A stretch of 64,000 bases of DNA from Paludibacteraceae bacterium (GTDB taxonomy: Bacteria > Bacteroidota > Bacteroidia > Bacteroidales > Paludibacteraceae), in the NCBI GenBank assembly GCA_018056165.1, contig JAGPGD010000001.1:1-64000 (forward strand). The letters are read 5' to 3'. Positions 29,440 through 38,658 of the stretch are shown here, piece by piece. The translations under genes and the position numbers were made by a program. The notes below the pieces were generated by a model. It worked only from the letters and a program-made list of their open reading frames with translations. It was not told the DNA's origin and did not search any database. Each line of letters starts with the position of its first letter. Position 1 is the stretch's first letter.

Positions 29440-32400
29440 ATGAACAATTTCATTACCAACAGCAACAAAAAGCAGTTAAAAACACGTCTGACCGAACTTC
29501 TATCCAAAAGTGAAGAGCTGAAATTTCTGGTCGGATTTTTTTATTTTTCTGGTTTAAAAGAATTGTACGATGGCTTGCAATCGAACGATAAAGTGAAACT
29601 AAAAGTGCTGATCGGCTTAAATGTGGACAAAACCATTTACGGACTGACCGAATATGGCGAAAATGACATAAAACTTACTGATGACGAACGAATAGAAAAC
29701 TTTTTTACTTCCATCCGAAAGTCCATAAATTCAGATGTTTTTGACAATAAAGATTTTTATGAGCAGGTGAAATTTTTCCTTCAAAAAATAAAGGATGACG
29801 AAATTATTCTAAGAAAATCACGCGAACCCAATCATGCCAAGCTCTACATTTTTAAACTGGAAGATGGACAAATCGGACGCAACAAACTATTTATTACGGG
29901 CAGCAGCAATCTGACTTCAGCCGGATTGGTGTCGCAAGAAGAATTTAATGTCGAAATTAGCGATTATGGTTTTGATGAAGCAGAAAGTTATTTTGATGAA
30001 CTCTGGAATAATGCCATAAAAATTACAGAAAACGACGAGTTGAAGGAAAAAATTGTCACAGTTGTTGAACATGAAACGCTGGTGAAAAAAATTACGCCTT
30101 TTGAAGCTTATCTTTTTGTTTTGAAAAATTATCTTGACACCTTTCGTGGAAAAGAAATTACGCAGCGGCTTACCGAAGTGCTTGAAGAAAATGGATACAA
30201 AGCCTATCGTTACCAGTTAGATGCCGTTCAACAAGCACTTTCCATTACTGAAAACAACAACGGCGTAATCATTGCCGATGTAGTGGGATTGGGCAAAACC
30301 ATTATTGCTTGCAGCATTGCTTTTGAACTCAAAAAGCGTGGAATAGTGATTGCACCTCCGGGCATCATAGGCGATAAAGCCAAATCGGAAGGCTGGAAAA
30401 AATATCTTGAACAATTTCATCTGGCCTCTCTTGGCTGGGAAGCTTTTTCACTTGGCGACCTCGAACACGTTTCGGAATTTGTTTCGAAAACCAACGATAT
30501 CGAAGTGGTAATTATTGACGAAGCGCATCGATTCAGAAATGAAGATACCAAAGATTACGAGTACCTGAAAAATATTTGTCGCAACAAAATCGTTATCTTG
30601 CTCACTGCTACTCCTTTCAACAACAAACCAGCCGATATATTTTCGCTGCTCAAACTCTTTATTGTTCCCAAAAAATCAAGTATTACCCTTGATGATGATT
30701 TGGAAAACAAATTCAGAACATTCAAATCGGAATTTGATAAACTTTCCTACATCAAGCGATATCACCAATCGTCTGACCGGCAAAAGCAAAACAGAGCCCT
30801 TTCTTATTATAATGATTTATTTGGCGACCAAAAGATAGTCGATTCGACTAAAATAAAAAAACGAACAGAAATTCTGGCAAAACAAATTCGCGATGTTATT
30901 GAGCCGGTGATTATTCGCCGAAATCGGCTGGACATTCAAAATCATCCCTACTACAAAAATGAAGTAAATGAGCTCTCCATTGTAGAATCTCCAAAAGAAT
31001 GGTTCTATGAACTGAACAAGGAACAATCAGTATTTTACGACAAAATCATTCAACAATACTTTGCCTTGCCTGATGACGGAGGACGTTTTAAAGGAGCCAT
31101 TTACAAACCTTTTGAATATGAGTTGCAAAAAGTAAAAAAAGGTGAGCTGGGCAAAGAAGAAAATTTCCAATATTTGCAACAATTCAACTTGTACGATTTT
31201 ATGCGGCGATTGCTGGTAAAACGTTTCGAAAGTTCATTTGGCGCTTTTGAACAAAGCGTGAAAAACTTCATCAACATCCATCAAATTGTACTGGAATTTA
31301 TCCAAAAAACCGATAAATATATTCTCGACAGGAATTTGCTGGAAAAAATTTATGAATTGGATGCCGACGAAATTGAAAATTATTTGCAAGAATATTCTGA
31401 AAAAATCAAAAATAATGTATATCCTAAAAACCATAAAGTGTATGAACTGAAAAAATTTGAACGTCAAACCGAATTTATTCAGGATATTCAATCAGATATT
31501 GCATTATTCCAGCAAATTCTTAACGAATTGCACAAACTGAATCTGGTAGCAAAAGACCCCAAAGCCGAATGCCTCATCGAAGAAGTAAAAACAATACTCC
31601 ACGCTCCGCCCGAAAAGCTCCATGAACCGAAAAGAAAAGTTATCATTTTTTCGGAATATACCGATACGGTCAATTATCTGGCTCCCTTGCTCACCCAAGT
31701 TTTCAACGCACGTGTACTGGTGGTTGCCGGAGATTTGTCGGCAAGTAAAATCAAAGAAATCAATAAAAATTTCGATGCCTCCGCTACTCAACAGGCTGAC
31801 GATTATGATATCTTATTGACTACCGATAAAATTTCGGAAGGATTCAATTTGAATCGTGCCGGCATGGTAATCAACTATGATATTCCGTGGAATCCGGTAC
31901 GCGTGATTCAACGCGTAGGAAGAATCAATCGTATCAGTAAAAAAGTTTTTGATAAACTCTACATTATTAATTTTTTCCCCACCGAAAAAGGTTCGGATCT
32001 GGTTCATTCAAGAGAAATTGCAGCACAAAAAATGTTCATGATTCACAATACGCTGGGCGAAGATGCCAAAATTTTTGATATCGACGAAGAACCTACGCCA
32101 TCAGGACTTTATAACAAAATTCAGCAAAGTCCAGATTCACTTGAAGGTGAAAGTTCCTATACGAAAATATCAAAAGAATTTGAAGCATGGAAAGAAAAAT
32201 ATCCTGACATGGTGGCTTCGCTGAAAGATTTTCCTTCGCGCATAAAAGTAGCCAAAAATGGGTTGGAAAATGAATTATTTGTGGTTATCAAAAAACAAAA
32301 GCTTTTTGTTCATCACCAGCTCTATGATGCAAAGGAAGGAAGTGAAAATCATTTTATTAAAGAAGTGGAAGATGTGCTCGAAAAAATAAAAGCCGACAAA

Positions 32401-32853
32401 AACGAACAACCTTTACCTTTGAGTAACCAATTCTGGGAAGAATACGAAACGATTAAAAATTATCAGGAGAATCCAAAAAATAATAAACCCAATCCTGAAA
32501 ACTCGCTGCAAAATAAAGCCATTATTGTGCTACGTAATCTGTTAACAATAAACGATAATTTTCAGGTAACGTTGCTGAAACCTTTTGTAAGAATACTGTT
32601 GGAAGATTTGCTCGATTACGGTACGCTTTCAGATTATACCATCAGAAGAATTGCCAATATTGACATAGAGAAAAATTTTACAAAAGCAGTTAATGAATTA
32701 AAATCCATTGAAAAAGGATTGGGGAGCGATTATTTATACAAAGAAAAACAACGTATTTCCGATGTCTCGAAAGAAATCATTATTGCCATCGAAAACAGGA
32801 AAACGAATGAATTGTCAACACAAAATACATTCAATGACAACATTTCAAAATAA
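29440..32853 (+). CDS. PLD-nuclease/SNF2-like helicase fusion of a defence module
   Basis: A 1137-residue protein. Residues of about 1-190 are a phospholipase D-type nuclease domain with the HKD-like motif starting at His132 (HAKLYIF...NKLFITGSSN). The superfamily 2 helicase follows: Walker A VVGLGKT with Lys286, DEAH box IIDEAHRFRN with Asp360, motif III LLTATPFNN, and the second RecA domain with FSEYTDTVNYLAPLL and VIQRVGRINRI. Such fusions accompany Eco57I-type methyltransferases and resemble DrmD and DrmC activities of DISARM combined in one chain. It probably translocates on and cuts unmodified foreign DNA. It is richer in GC than its flanks, which fits acquisition by transfer. Confidence 0.82.
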   Translation: MNNFITNSNKKQLKTRLTELLSKSEELKFLVGFFYFSGLKELYDGLQSNDKVKLKVLIGLNVDKTIYGLTEYGENDIKLTDDERIENFFTSIRKSINSDVFDNKDFYEQVKFFLQKIKDDEIILRKSREPNHAKLYIFKLEDGQIGRNKLFITGSSNLTSAGLVSQEEFNVEISDYGFDEAESYFDELWNNAIKITENDELKEKIVTVVEHETLVKKITPFEAYLFVLKNYLDTFRGKEITQRLTEVLEENGYKAYRYQLDAVQQALSITENNNGVIIADVVGLGKTIIACSIAFELKKRGIVIAPPGIIGDKAKSEGWKKYLEQFHLASLGWEAFSLGDLEHVSEFVSKTNDIEVVIIDEAHRFRNEDTKDYEYLKNICRNKIVILLTATPFNNKPADIFSLLKLFIVPKKSSITLDDDLENKFRTFKSEFDKLSYIKRYHQSSDRQKQNRALSYYNDLFGDQKIVDSTKIKKRTEILAKQIRDVIEPVIIRRNRLDIQNHPYYKNEVNELSIVESPKEWFYELNKEQSVFYDKIIQQYFALPDDGGRFKGAIYKPFEYELQKVKKGELGKEENFQYLQQFNLYDFMRRLLVKRFESSFGAFEQSVKNFINIHQIVLEFIQKTDKYILDRNLLEKIYELDADEIENYLQEYSEKIKNNVYPKNHKVYELKKFERQTEFIQDIQSDIALFQQILNELHKLNLVAKDPKAECLIEEVKTILHAPPEKLHEPKRKVIIFSEYTDTVNYLAPLLTQVFNARVLVVAGDLSASKIKEINKNFDASATQQADDYDILLTTDKISEGFNLNRAGMVINYDIPWNPVRVIQRVGRINRISKKVFDKLYIINFFPTEKGSDLVHSREIAAQKMFMIHNTLGEDAKIFDIDEEPTPSGLYNKIQQSPDSLEGESSYTKISKEFEAWKEKYPDMVASLKDFPSRIKVAKNGLENELFVVIKKQKLFVHHQLYDAKEGSENHFIKEVEDVLEKIKADKNEQPLPLSNQFWEEYETIKNYQENPKNNKPNPENSLQNKAIIVLRNLLTINDNFQVTLLKPFVRILLEDLLDYGTLSDYTIRRIANIDIEKNFTKAVNELKSIEKGLGSDYLYKEKQRISDVSKEIIIAIENRKTNELSTQNTFNDNISK

Positions 32854-33382
32854 ATATCGCATAGAATCCATCCGTTTGCCAGGTTATGATTATTCCCGAC
32901 CTGGCGCCTATTTCGTAACCATTGTCACCTATCAACGACAATGTTTATTTGGCAATATTTTCAATGGCGAAATGATGTTAAATGAATGTGGTGAAATTGT
33001 AAAAAATTGGTGGCAGGAAATCCCCAATCATTATTCAAACGTTCAATTGGATGAATGGGTTATTATGCCAAACCATATTCACGGCATCATAATTATTAAT
33101 GAAAACAATGACGTAAATGTAGAGGCAATTCATGAATTGCCTCTACAACAACAAAATACACGTGAAATCCGTAGGAAAATGTTATTGCCAAAAATTATCG
33201 GATATTTTAAAATGAATGCCGCAAAACAAATCAATAAATTGCAACAATCACAAAATCAATTGATTTGACAACGGAATTATTACGAACACATTATTCGCAA
33301 CGACAATGAATTAAATCGCATTCGCCAATATATTTTTGACAATCCCTTGAAATGGGAAAATGATGAAAATTTTAAAAAATAA
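32834..33382 (+). pseudogene. REP-associated tyrosine transposase (RAYT, Y1/HUH) with an in-frame nonsense codon
   Basis: From the ATG at 32834 the frame reads YRIESIRLPGYDYSRPGAYF, then MPNHIHGIIII (HUH motif), to a TGA at 33266-33268. It continues in the same frame as QRNYYEHIIRNDNELNRIRQYIFDNPLKW to TAA at 33380-33382. Related RAYTs have Trp before QRNYYEH, so TGG to TGA is a single-base nonsense change. The full length would be 182 residues. The loss of the segment holding the expected catalytic tyrosine region (RQYIFDNPLKW) should inactivate it. The gene overlaps the helicase 3' end and precedes the methyltransferase by 12 bp. Confidence 0.8.
33119..33146. repeat. Perfect 28-bp palindrome inside the RAYT gene (GTAGAG...CTCTAC family)
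   Basis: The palindrome opens GTAGAGGCAATTC and is its own reverse complement. It is in frame in the RAYT gene and encodes VEAIHELPL. A second 28-bp palindrome with the same ends but a different centre lies at 46281-46308. Terminal conservation with a variable middle suggests a REP-like family. Confidence 0.9.
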
Positions 33383-33394
33383 ACCAAAAAACGT

Positions 33395-36300
33395 ATGGAT
33401 GATAAAAAAGAAATCCTAATCATTTTAGAAAAAATTATTAACGATTTTTCAATTGATAACCTTGTTCGTTTGTTCCAAAACAAAACCACCAAATTTCACA
33501 TGCTGGAATTGCCTGCATCCCAAACTCCATTATTTACTGACGGTTTATTGTTGGGAGAATTTGAATGCAGTGATGCAAGTGTTTGTATTTTTACCTTCAA
33601 AACCCATCAACCTTTAACCGAACGCTCGGGCAAAAAGGCACAATACGAATTGGCAAAGAAAATACTGAAAGAGGAAATACGTTATGCTGGCGGATTTTTC
33701 ATTTTTTACGACGAACAGGGCAATTTTCGTTTTTCTTTGGTTTACGATATTCCATTATCGTCTGGAACAAGAGAATGGAGCAATTTTAAACGATACACCT
33801 ATTACGTTGGCAAAGAACAAACAAACAAAACCTTCATCCAGCAAATGGCTGAAGCCGATTTTTCTTCTTTTAACAACATCATTGAAGCTTTCAGCGTAGA
33901 AAAAGTAACCCGTGAATTCTACAACGAAATCGCCAACTGGTATTTCTGGGCACTGCAAAAGGTGAAATTTCCAGAGGATGCGGAGCAACAACCCAATGGA
34001 AGAAACATTGCTCTTATTCGTTTTATTACCCGCATCATTTTTGTCTGGTTTATGAAGGAAAAAAAATTGATCAGTCCTAAACTTTTCGATTTTGACCACA
34101 TTAAAAATATTCTGAAAAGCACAGACGATAACGAAAGTACTTACTACAAAGCTATTCTTCAAAATTTATTTTTTGCGACACTTAATACGCCCATTCCCGA
34201 AAGAAAATTTAGAAAAGAAAATAGTTTTCAGGGGAAAAACGAAGATTACATGAATCATGAATATTTTCGTTATCAAGAACTTTTCTCTCATCCCAAAGAA
34301 GACATCAATATTCTTTTTAACGAAATTCCTTTTCTCAACGGCGGACTGTTTGAATGTCTGGATAAGCCAAAAGACGATCCTTCCAATGATACGGGCAAAG
34401 AAATTCGCATGGATGGATTTTCGGATAAAGAAAAAAATCAACCCATCTTTCCCAACGAACTTTTCTTTTCAAAAGAAAAAAACGTGGACTTGACGGAATA
34501 TTATGGAGATACAAAATATAAAAATACCAAAGTACAAGGTTTAATTTCTATTTTAAATGCCTACAATTTCACGGTAGATGAAAATACTCCCATTGACGAA
34601 GAAGTGGCGCTCGATCCTGAGTTGTTGGGAAAAGTATTCGAAAACCTACTGGCTTCCTACAATCCCGAAACAGCAACTACGGCACGCAAAGCCACCGGAA
34701 GTTATTATACACCACGTGAAATTGTGGATTATATGGTAACAGAATCGCTTAAACATTATTTCAAAACCAGTTTTGAAAACACTTTCCGAACGGAAAACCT
34801 TGATGAAAAATTAATTTCACTTTTTTCATACAGCAAAGAAGAGAATCCTTTCAACGAAAAAGAAACTGATTTCATCATTGAAAAAATCAATGAACTCAAA
34901 ATCATTGACCCTGCTGTCGGTTCAGGTGCTTTTCCCATTGGCGTTTTAAATAAGCTGGTTTTTTTGCTTTCAAAACTTGATCCACACAACGAAAAATGGA
35001 AATTGCAACAATTCCGGGCGCTCGACTATATCACCGACCCCACATTAAAAAATGAACTTCGCGAAAAAATTGAAAACAATTTCAGACGAAATGAACTCGA
35101 TTACGGACGGAAACTATATCTGATACAAAATTGTATTTATGGAGTGGATATTCAACCTATTGCTATTCACATAGCCAAACTACGATTTTTTATTTCTTTG
35201 CTGGTGGACGAAAAAGTAAACCCGAATATTGACGACAATTTCGGTATCGAACCTTTGCCCAATCTTGAAACAAAATTAGTGGCTGCCAATACGCTCATTG
35301 GATTGCCCACATCTAAACAACTGGTTATTAAAGGTGATGAAACAAAACAAATTGAAGAAGAACTTTTTCAGATTCGGAAGCAACATTTTACAGCCAATTA
35401 CGAAAAGAAAAAGAAAGAAATTCAAAAAAGAGACCGCGAATTGAGAAATCGGCTGAAAGAATTGCTTGAAGAAAGTGGTTTCCCTTCCGATTATAGCAAA
35501 AAAATAGCCTCGTGGGATCTATACGACACCAACCGGTCGGCCGAGTGGTTCGATCCCGAATGGATGTTTGGGGTAAAAAAGGAAAAAAAGAAAATACAAA
35601 AAGATTGGAAAACATTCAACATCACGTGGGCAACACACAATAGCCGAAGGAAAGAGAATTATATGCCATCCAATACTGAAGGTCTGGCTCCTGTTTTGTT
35701 ATCGCTGGAAGAGAGAAACACGGTGGCACAATTGCTTGCTTGGCGTATAAAGGCAAAACACTACAGAGTATTGGCAATGAATGTACTTACCGATCATGTC
35801 CATTTGTTATTGGTAGCAGAAGAAAAAGACGTCCCGAAAATTGTAGGAGATCTGAAAGGCTACGTATCGCATGAGTTCGGCACGACTGCAACCCCCGGGC
35901 TATCTACTCCAACCCACGGGTTAACCCGTGGGTCAATACACGATAGTACCCACGATAGTACCCACGGGTCAACCCACGATAGTACCCACGGGTCAACCCA
36001 CGATAGTACCCACGGGTCAACCCACGATAGTACCCACGGGTCAACCCGTGGGTCAGAAGGAGACTGCACATACAGCGATGGTACACGGCAGAAGCTCTGG
36101 GCAAAGCACTACAACAACACTCCTGTGGAAGATTTCGAGCATTTTGCCAATGTCATAGATTATATCAACTATAATCATCTGAAACATCTAATTCCAGCTA
36201 TTGATTTCTCGCTTTTCCAGGATGCATTGACTCCCATTGACAAAGCATTCGAACCAGTTGAAGAAGAAACAGGCTTTGATATTGTCATTGGCAATCCGCC

Positions 36301-37330
36301 GTATGGAATAAAATTTTCAGAAGATGAAAAGAAGTATTTTAAAAAACAATATTTATGTACCAAAACGATTTCGAGTAAACAAAAAGGCTCTTTAGATTCA
36401 TTTGCATTATTTATCGAAAAAGGATTTAATATTTTGAAAAAAAATGGAAACTTAATTTATATTATTCCTATTTCTATCACTTCAAGTGATTCAATGACAG
36501 CACTTCATAACCTTTTGGAACAAAATTGTAACCTGATCAAAATTTCTTCTTATGCAGTAAGACCTCAACCGATTTTTCAAAATGCTGTGATAAATACTTC
36601 TATCCTTTTTTTTATTAAAACACTTACGCCAGTTGAACAAATTTTATGTACAAAAATGTATCGAAAAAGTAAAGGTTTTAATTTAAAAACATTATTTGAA
36701 AATTTAGAATTTATTGACATAAAAAAATACAAATTATTTGGAAGATACCCAAAAATTAGTACATCTATAGAAACACAAATTTTGGATAAACTATTTTCAA
36801 TAAAAACAAAAACTAAAGATTTAATTAGAGAAAATGGGAAACCGATTTATTATCGAACGACAGGAGGACGATATTTTAAAGTTATAACAAATTATTCAAC
36901 AGGTTCTACAAAAGAGAAGGATATGCTTATAGATAAACATTTTTGTAATGCAATTGGAGCAATTTTGAGTAGTAATTTATTTTTTTGGTATTATCAAATT
37001 TATTCAAATAATCTTGATTTAAAATTTTATGAAATAGAATCTTTCCCGATACCTATAAATGAATTGACAGAAGAAAGAATTAAAGTATTAGAAGTGTTGT
37101 ATGAAGAATATTTAAAAGATATTGAAGAAAACGCCAAAATAAGGATAACAACTAAATACGCTCATATCGATTCTTTCAAAGAATATAAAATTGGGAAATC
37201 AAAAAAGTATATTGATGCTATGGACGATTATATTGGACCACTTTATGGCTTAAATAAAGAAGAAATCGAATTTATAAAAAACTATGAAATTGAATTTCGA
37301 TTAACAGAAAATGAAGAAGACGAAAATTAA
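33395..37330 (+). CDS. Eco57I-type N6-adenine DNA methyltransferase with an internal Y1 transposase domain
   Basis: A 1311-residue protein. The N-terminal domain spans about residues 1-420. The methyltransferase core starts at ATGSYYTPREIVDYMV, with motif I DPAVGSGAF from Asp505 and motif IV NPPYG from Asn967. Residues of about 735-935 are unlike a methyltransferase. They read WATHNSRRKENYM, VLTDHVHLLLV (HUH at His801 and His803) and VIDYINYNHLKH (Tyr923), which is a Y1/RAYT-type transposase domain. It sits exactly between WMFGV (residues 723-727) and GFDIVIGNPPYG. The C-terminal part (specificity region, ending LYGLNKEEIEFIKNYEI) is more AT-rich. It would protect host DNA against the helicase-nuclease next door. 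Confidence 0.85.
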   Translation: MDDKKEILIILEKIINDFSIDNLVRLFQNKTTKFHMLELPASQTPLFTDGLLLGEFECSDASVCIFTFKTHQPLTERSGKKAQYELAKKILKEEIRYAGGFFIFYDEQGNFRFSLVYDIPLSSGTREWSNFKRYTYYVGKEQTNKTFIQQMAEADFSSFNNIIEAFSVEKVTREFYNEIANWYFWALQKVKFPEDAEQQPNGRNIALIRFITRIIFVWFMKEKKLISPKLFDFDHIKNILKSTDDNESTYYKAILQNLFFATLNTPIPERKFRKENSFQGKNEDYMNHEYFRYQELFSHPKEDINILFNEIPFLNGGLFECLDKPKDDPSNDTGKEIRMDGFSDKEKNQPIFPNELFFSKEKNVDLTEYYGDTKYKNTKVQGLISILNAYNFTVDENTPIDEEVALDPELLGKVFENLLASYNPETATTARKATGSYYTPREIVDYMVTESLKHYFKTSFENTFRTENLDEKLISLFSYSKEENPFNEKETDFIIEKINELKIIDPAVGSGAFPIGVLNKLVFLLSKLDPHNEKWKLQQFRALDYITDPTLKNELREKIENNFRRNELDYGRKLYLIQNCIYGVDIQPIAIHIAKLRFFISLLVDEKVNPNIDDNFGIEPLPNLETKLVAANTLIGLPTSKQLVIKGDETKQIEEELFQIRKQHFTANYEKKKKEIQKRDRELRNRLKELLEESGFPSDYSKKIASWDLYDTNRSAEWFDPEWMFGVKKEKKKIQKDWKTFNITWATHNSRRKENYMPSNTEGLAPVLLSLEERNTVAQLLAWRIKAKHYRVLAMNVLTDHVHLLLVAEEKDVPKIVGDLKGYVSHEFGTTATPGLSTPTHGLTRGSIHDSTHDSTHGSTHDSTHGSTHDSTHGSTHDSTHGSTRGSEGDCTYSDGTRQKLWAKHYNNTPVEDFEHFANVIDYINYNHLKHLIPAIDFSLFQDALTPIDKAFEPVEEETGFDIVIGNPPYGIKFSEDEKKYFKKQYLCTKTISSKQKGSLDSFALFIEKGFNILKKNGNLIYIIPISITSSDSMTALHNLLEQNCNLIKISSYAVRPQPIFQNAVINTSILFFIKTLTPVEQILCTKMYRKSKGFNLKTLFENLEFIDIKKYKLFGRYPKISTSIETQILDKLFSIKTKTKDLIRENGKPIYYRTTGGRYFKVITNYSTGSTKEKDMLIDKHFCNAIGAILSSNLFFWYYQIYSNNLDLKFYEIESFPIPINELTEERIKVLEVLYEEYLKDIEENAKIRITTKYAHIDSFKEYKIGKSKKYIDAMDDYIGPLYGLNKEEIEFIKNYEIEFRLTENEEDEN
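35912..36053. repeat. 24-bp tandem repeats bounded by 22-bp palindromes, in frame in the methyltransferase gene
   Basis: A perfect palindrome (35912-35933, arms ACCCACGGG/CCCGTGGGT) is followed by about four 24-bp units from 35953 to 36047 and a near-perfect copy of the palindrome at 36032-36053. The units encode the 8-residue repeat THGSTHDS (residues of about 840-886). The unit length is a multiple of three, so copy-number change would preserve the frame. Slippage at this site is likely. Confidence 0.95.
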
Positions 37331-37431
37331 TAATCGAAATCTCAATAGAACCCAAAGCTAAATTAAACCGACTTCAAATACCATATTATAAAAAAATAAC
37401 AAATATATATAAGATAAAAAAGGAGGTCAGT

Positions 37432-38658
37432 ATGAAAGGAGAACCCGTTATAGTAAAACAACTTTTGAAGAAAGCAAAGGATTCTGCACTATTAGCTGTG
37501 GAATTTTATAATAAACCTGCTGTTAACTTTAAATCAGAAGGATTTATCACTATGATGTGTATCGCTTGGACAAGTCTCTTTCATGCATATTTCTTTAAAA
37601 ATAAAATTAAACCCTATTATAAGAAAAATGAAAATAGTAAAAGATCTCGATATGCTACAACACCAATTAAACTATCAAATGGAAAAACAATAAATGAATT
37701 TAAGTGGTGGGAACTTACTGAGTGTTTAAATAAATACTATCAATCTAATACAAATCATCCTGTAAAAAAAAATCTGGAATTTTTTTGTGAGATTCGAAAT
37801 ATGATTGTACACAGAAATATTCCGGAACTTGATTCGAATCTTTATGCGGAATGTCAAGCTAATATTTTGAATTTTAATAATTTTTTAAAAGAACATTTTG
37901 GAGATAAACATAGCATGGATTATTTGTTATCTTATACGATACAAATGTTTAAAAGTAATAAGAATTTTTTAGAGGCAACTAATGTCGAATTGAAAAAGAA
38001 AAATGCGATTGAAATTGTTGAATTTATTAAATCATTCAGAGCTTCACTTTCTTCCGACGTTTTCGAATCTCCCCAATATGCCTATAAAGCTATCTTGATC
38101 CAAGTAAAAAACCACGAATCTAAAGATGCTCTCCCTTTGAAATTTATAAATGAAAAAAATTTAACGGATGAACAAAAGGAAGACCTTAAAAATATAATGG
38201 GAGTTGTTTTAGTAAAAGAAAAAACAGGTTATAAAAATAAGATACCCGAAAATTTTTCGTTAACCAGCACAGATCTTTATAATTCAATAAAAGAAAGGTA
38301 TCCTTATATTCGTCTTAATAATAATTATAATAAAATTAAATGCTATCTTAGAATCAAATACGACAATGTGCTCGCTTATGAATGGCTCAATAATCCAAAA
38401 AGTAAGAAATCTAAATCTTTTACTTATTACTATGATCCTAAAATTATAGATGAGTTTGGTAAAATATATCCACCTATTACTGAATCAAATAAAACAATAT
38501 TTGAACAAGTAATTCAAGTTATTGATCAATATTTGTCCGTCAAAAAAGAAAATCCTTCCGCCGACACTTCCGCATTGGAACACCAAATTGACCGGCTGGT
38601 TTATCAGCTTTACGATTTGACAGAAGAAGAAATAAAAATAATAGAAGGAGAAAATTGA
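37432..38658 (+). CDS. DUF3644/HEPN-like protein with a methyltransferase-like C-terminal tail
   Basis: A 408-residue protein. The N-terminus (LLKKAKDSALLAVEFYNKP, EGFITMMCIAWTSLFHAYF) matches the DUF3644 family. IRNMIVHRN holds an R-x4-H pair (Arg122, His127) typical of HEPN RNases. Residues of about 375-408 (SALEHQIDRLVYQLYDLTEEE) look like the tail normally found at the end of Eco57I-type methyltransferases, not DUF3644 proteins. It begins 101 bp after the methyltransferase. A strong Shine-Dalgarno AGGAGGT sits at 37421-37427, unusual for this genome. It may be an abortive effector or regulator of the module. Confidence 0.75.
   Translation: MKGEPVIVKQLLKKAKDSALLAVEFYNKPAVNFKSEGFITMMCIAWTSLFHAYFFKNKIKPYYKKNENSKRSRYATTPIKLSNGKTINEFKWWELTECLNKYYQSNTNHPVKKNLEFFCEIRNMIVHRNIPELDSNLYAECQANILNFNNFLKEHFGDKHSMDYLLSYTIQMFKSNKNFLEATNVELKKKNAIEIVEFIKSFRASLSSDVFESPQYAYKAILIQVKNHESKDALPLKFINEKNLTDEQKEDLKNIMGVVLVKEKTGYKNKIPENFSLTSTDLYNSIKERYPYIRLNNNYNKIKCYLRIKYDNVLAYEWLNNPKSKKSKSFTYYYDPKIIDEFGKIYPPITESNKTIFEQVIQVIDQYLSVKKENPSADTSALEHQIDRLVYQLYDLTEEEIKIIEGEN

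Noticed and set aside
35912..36053. CRISPR-like array because of regular repeats
   Set aside because: The units are contiguous, without unique spacers, and lie within a coding frame. No cas genes are present.
35860..36158. Several repeat-rich frames on both strands across the 24-bp tandem repeats
   Set aside because: A 24-bp period keeps all frames open when no stop occurs in the unit. Only the long methyltransferase frame has flanking homology.
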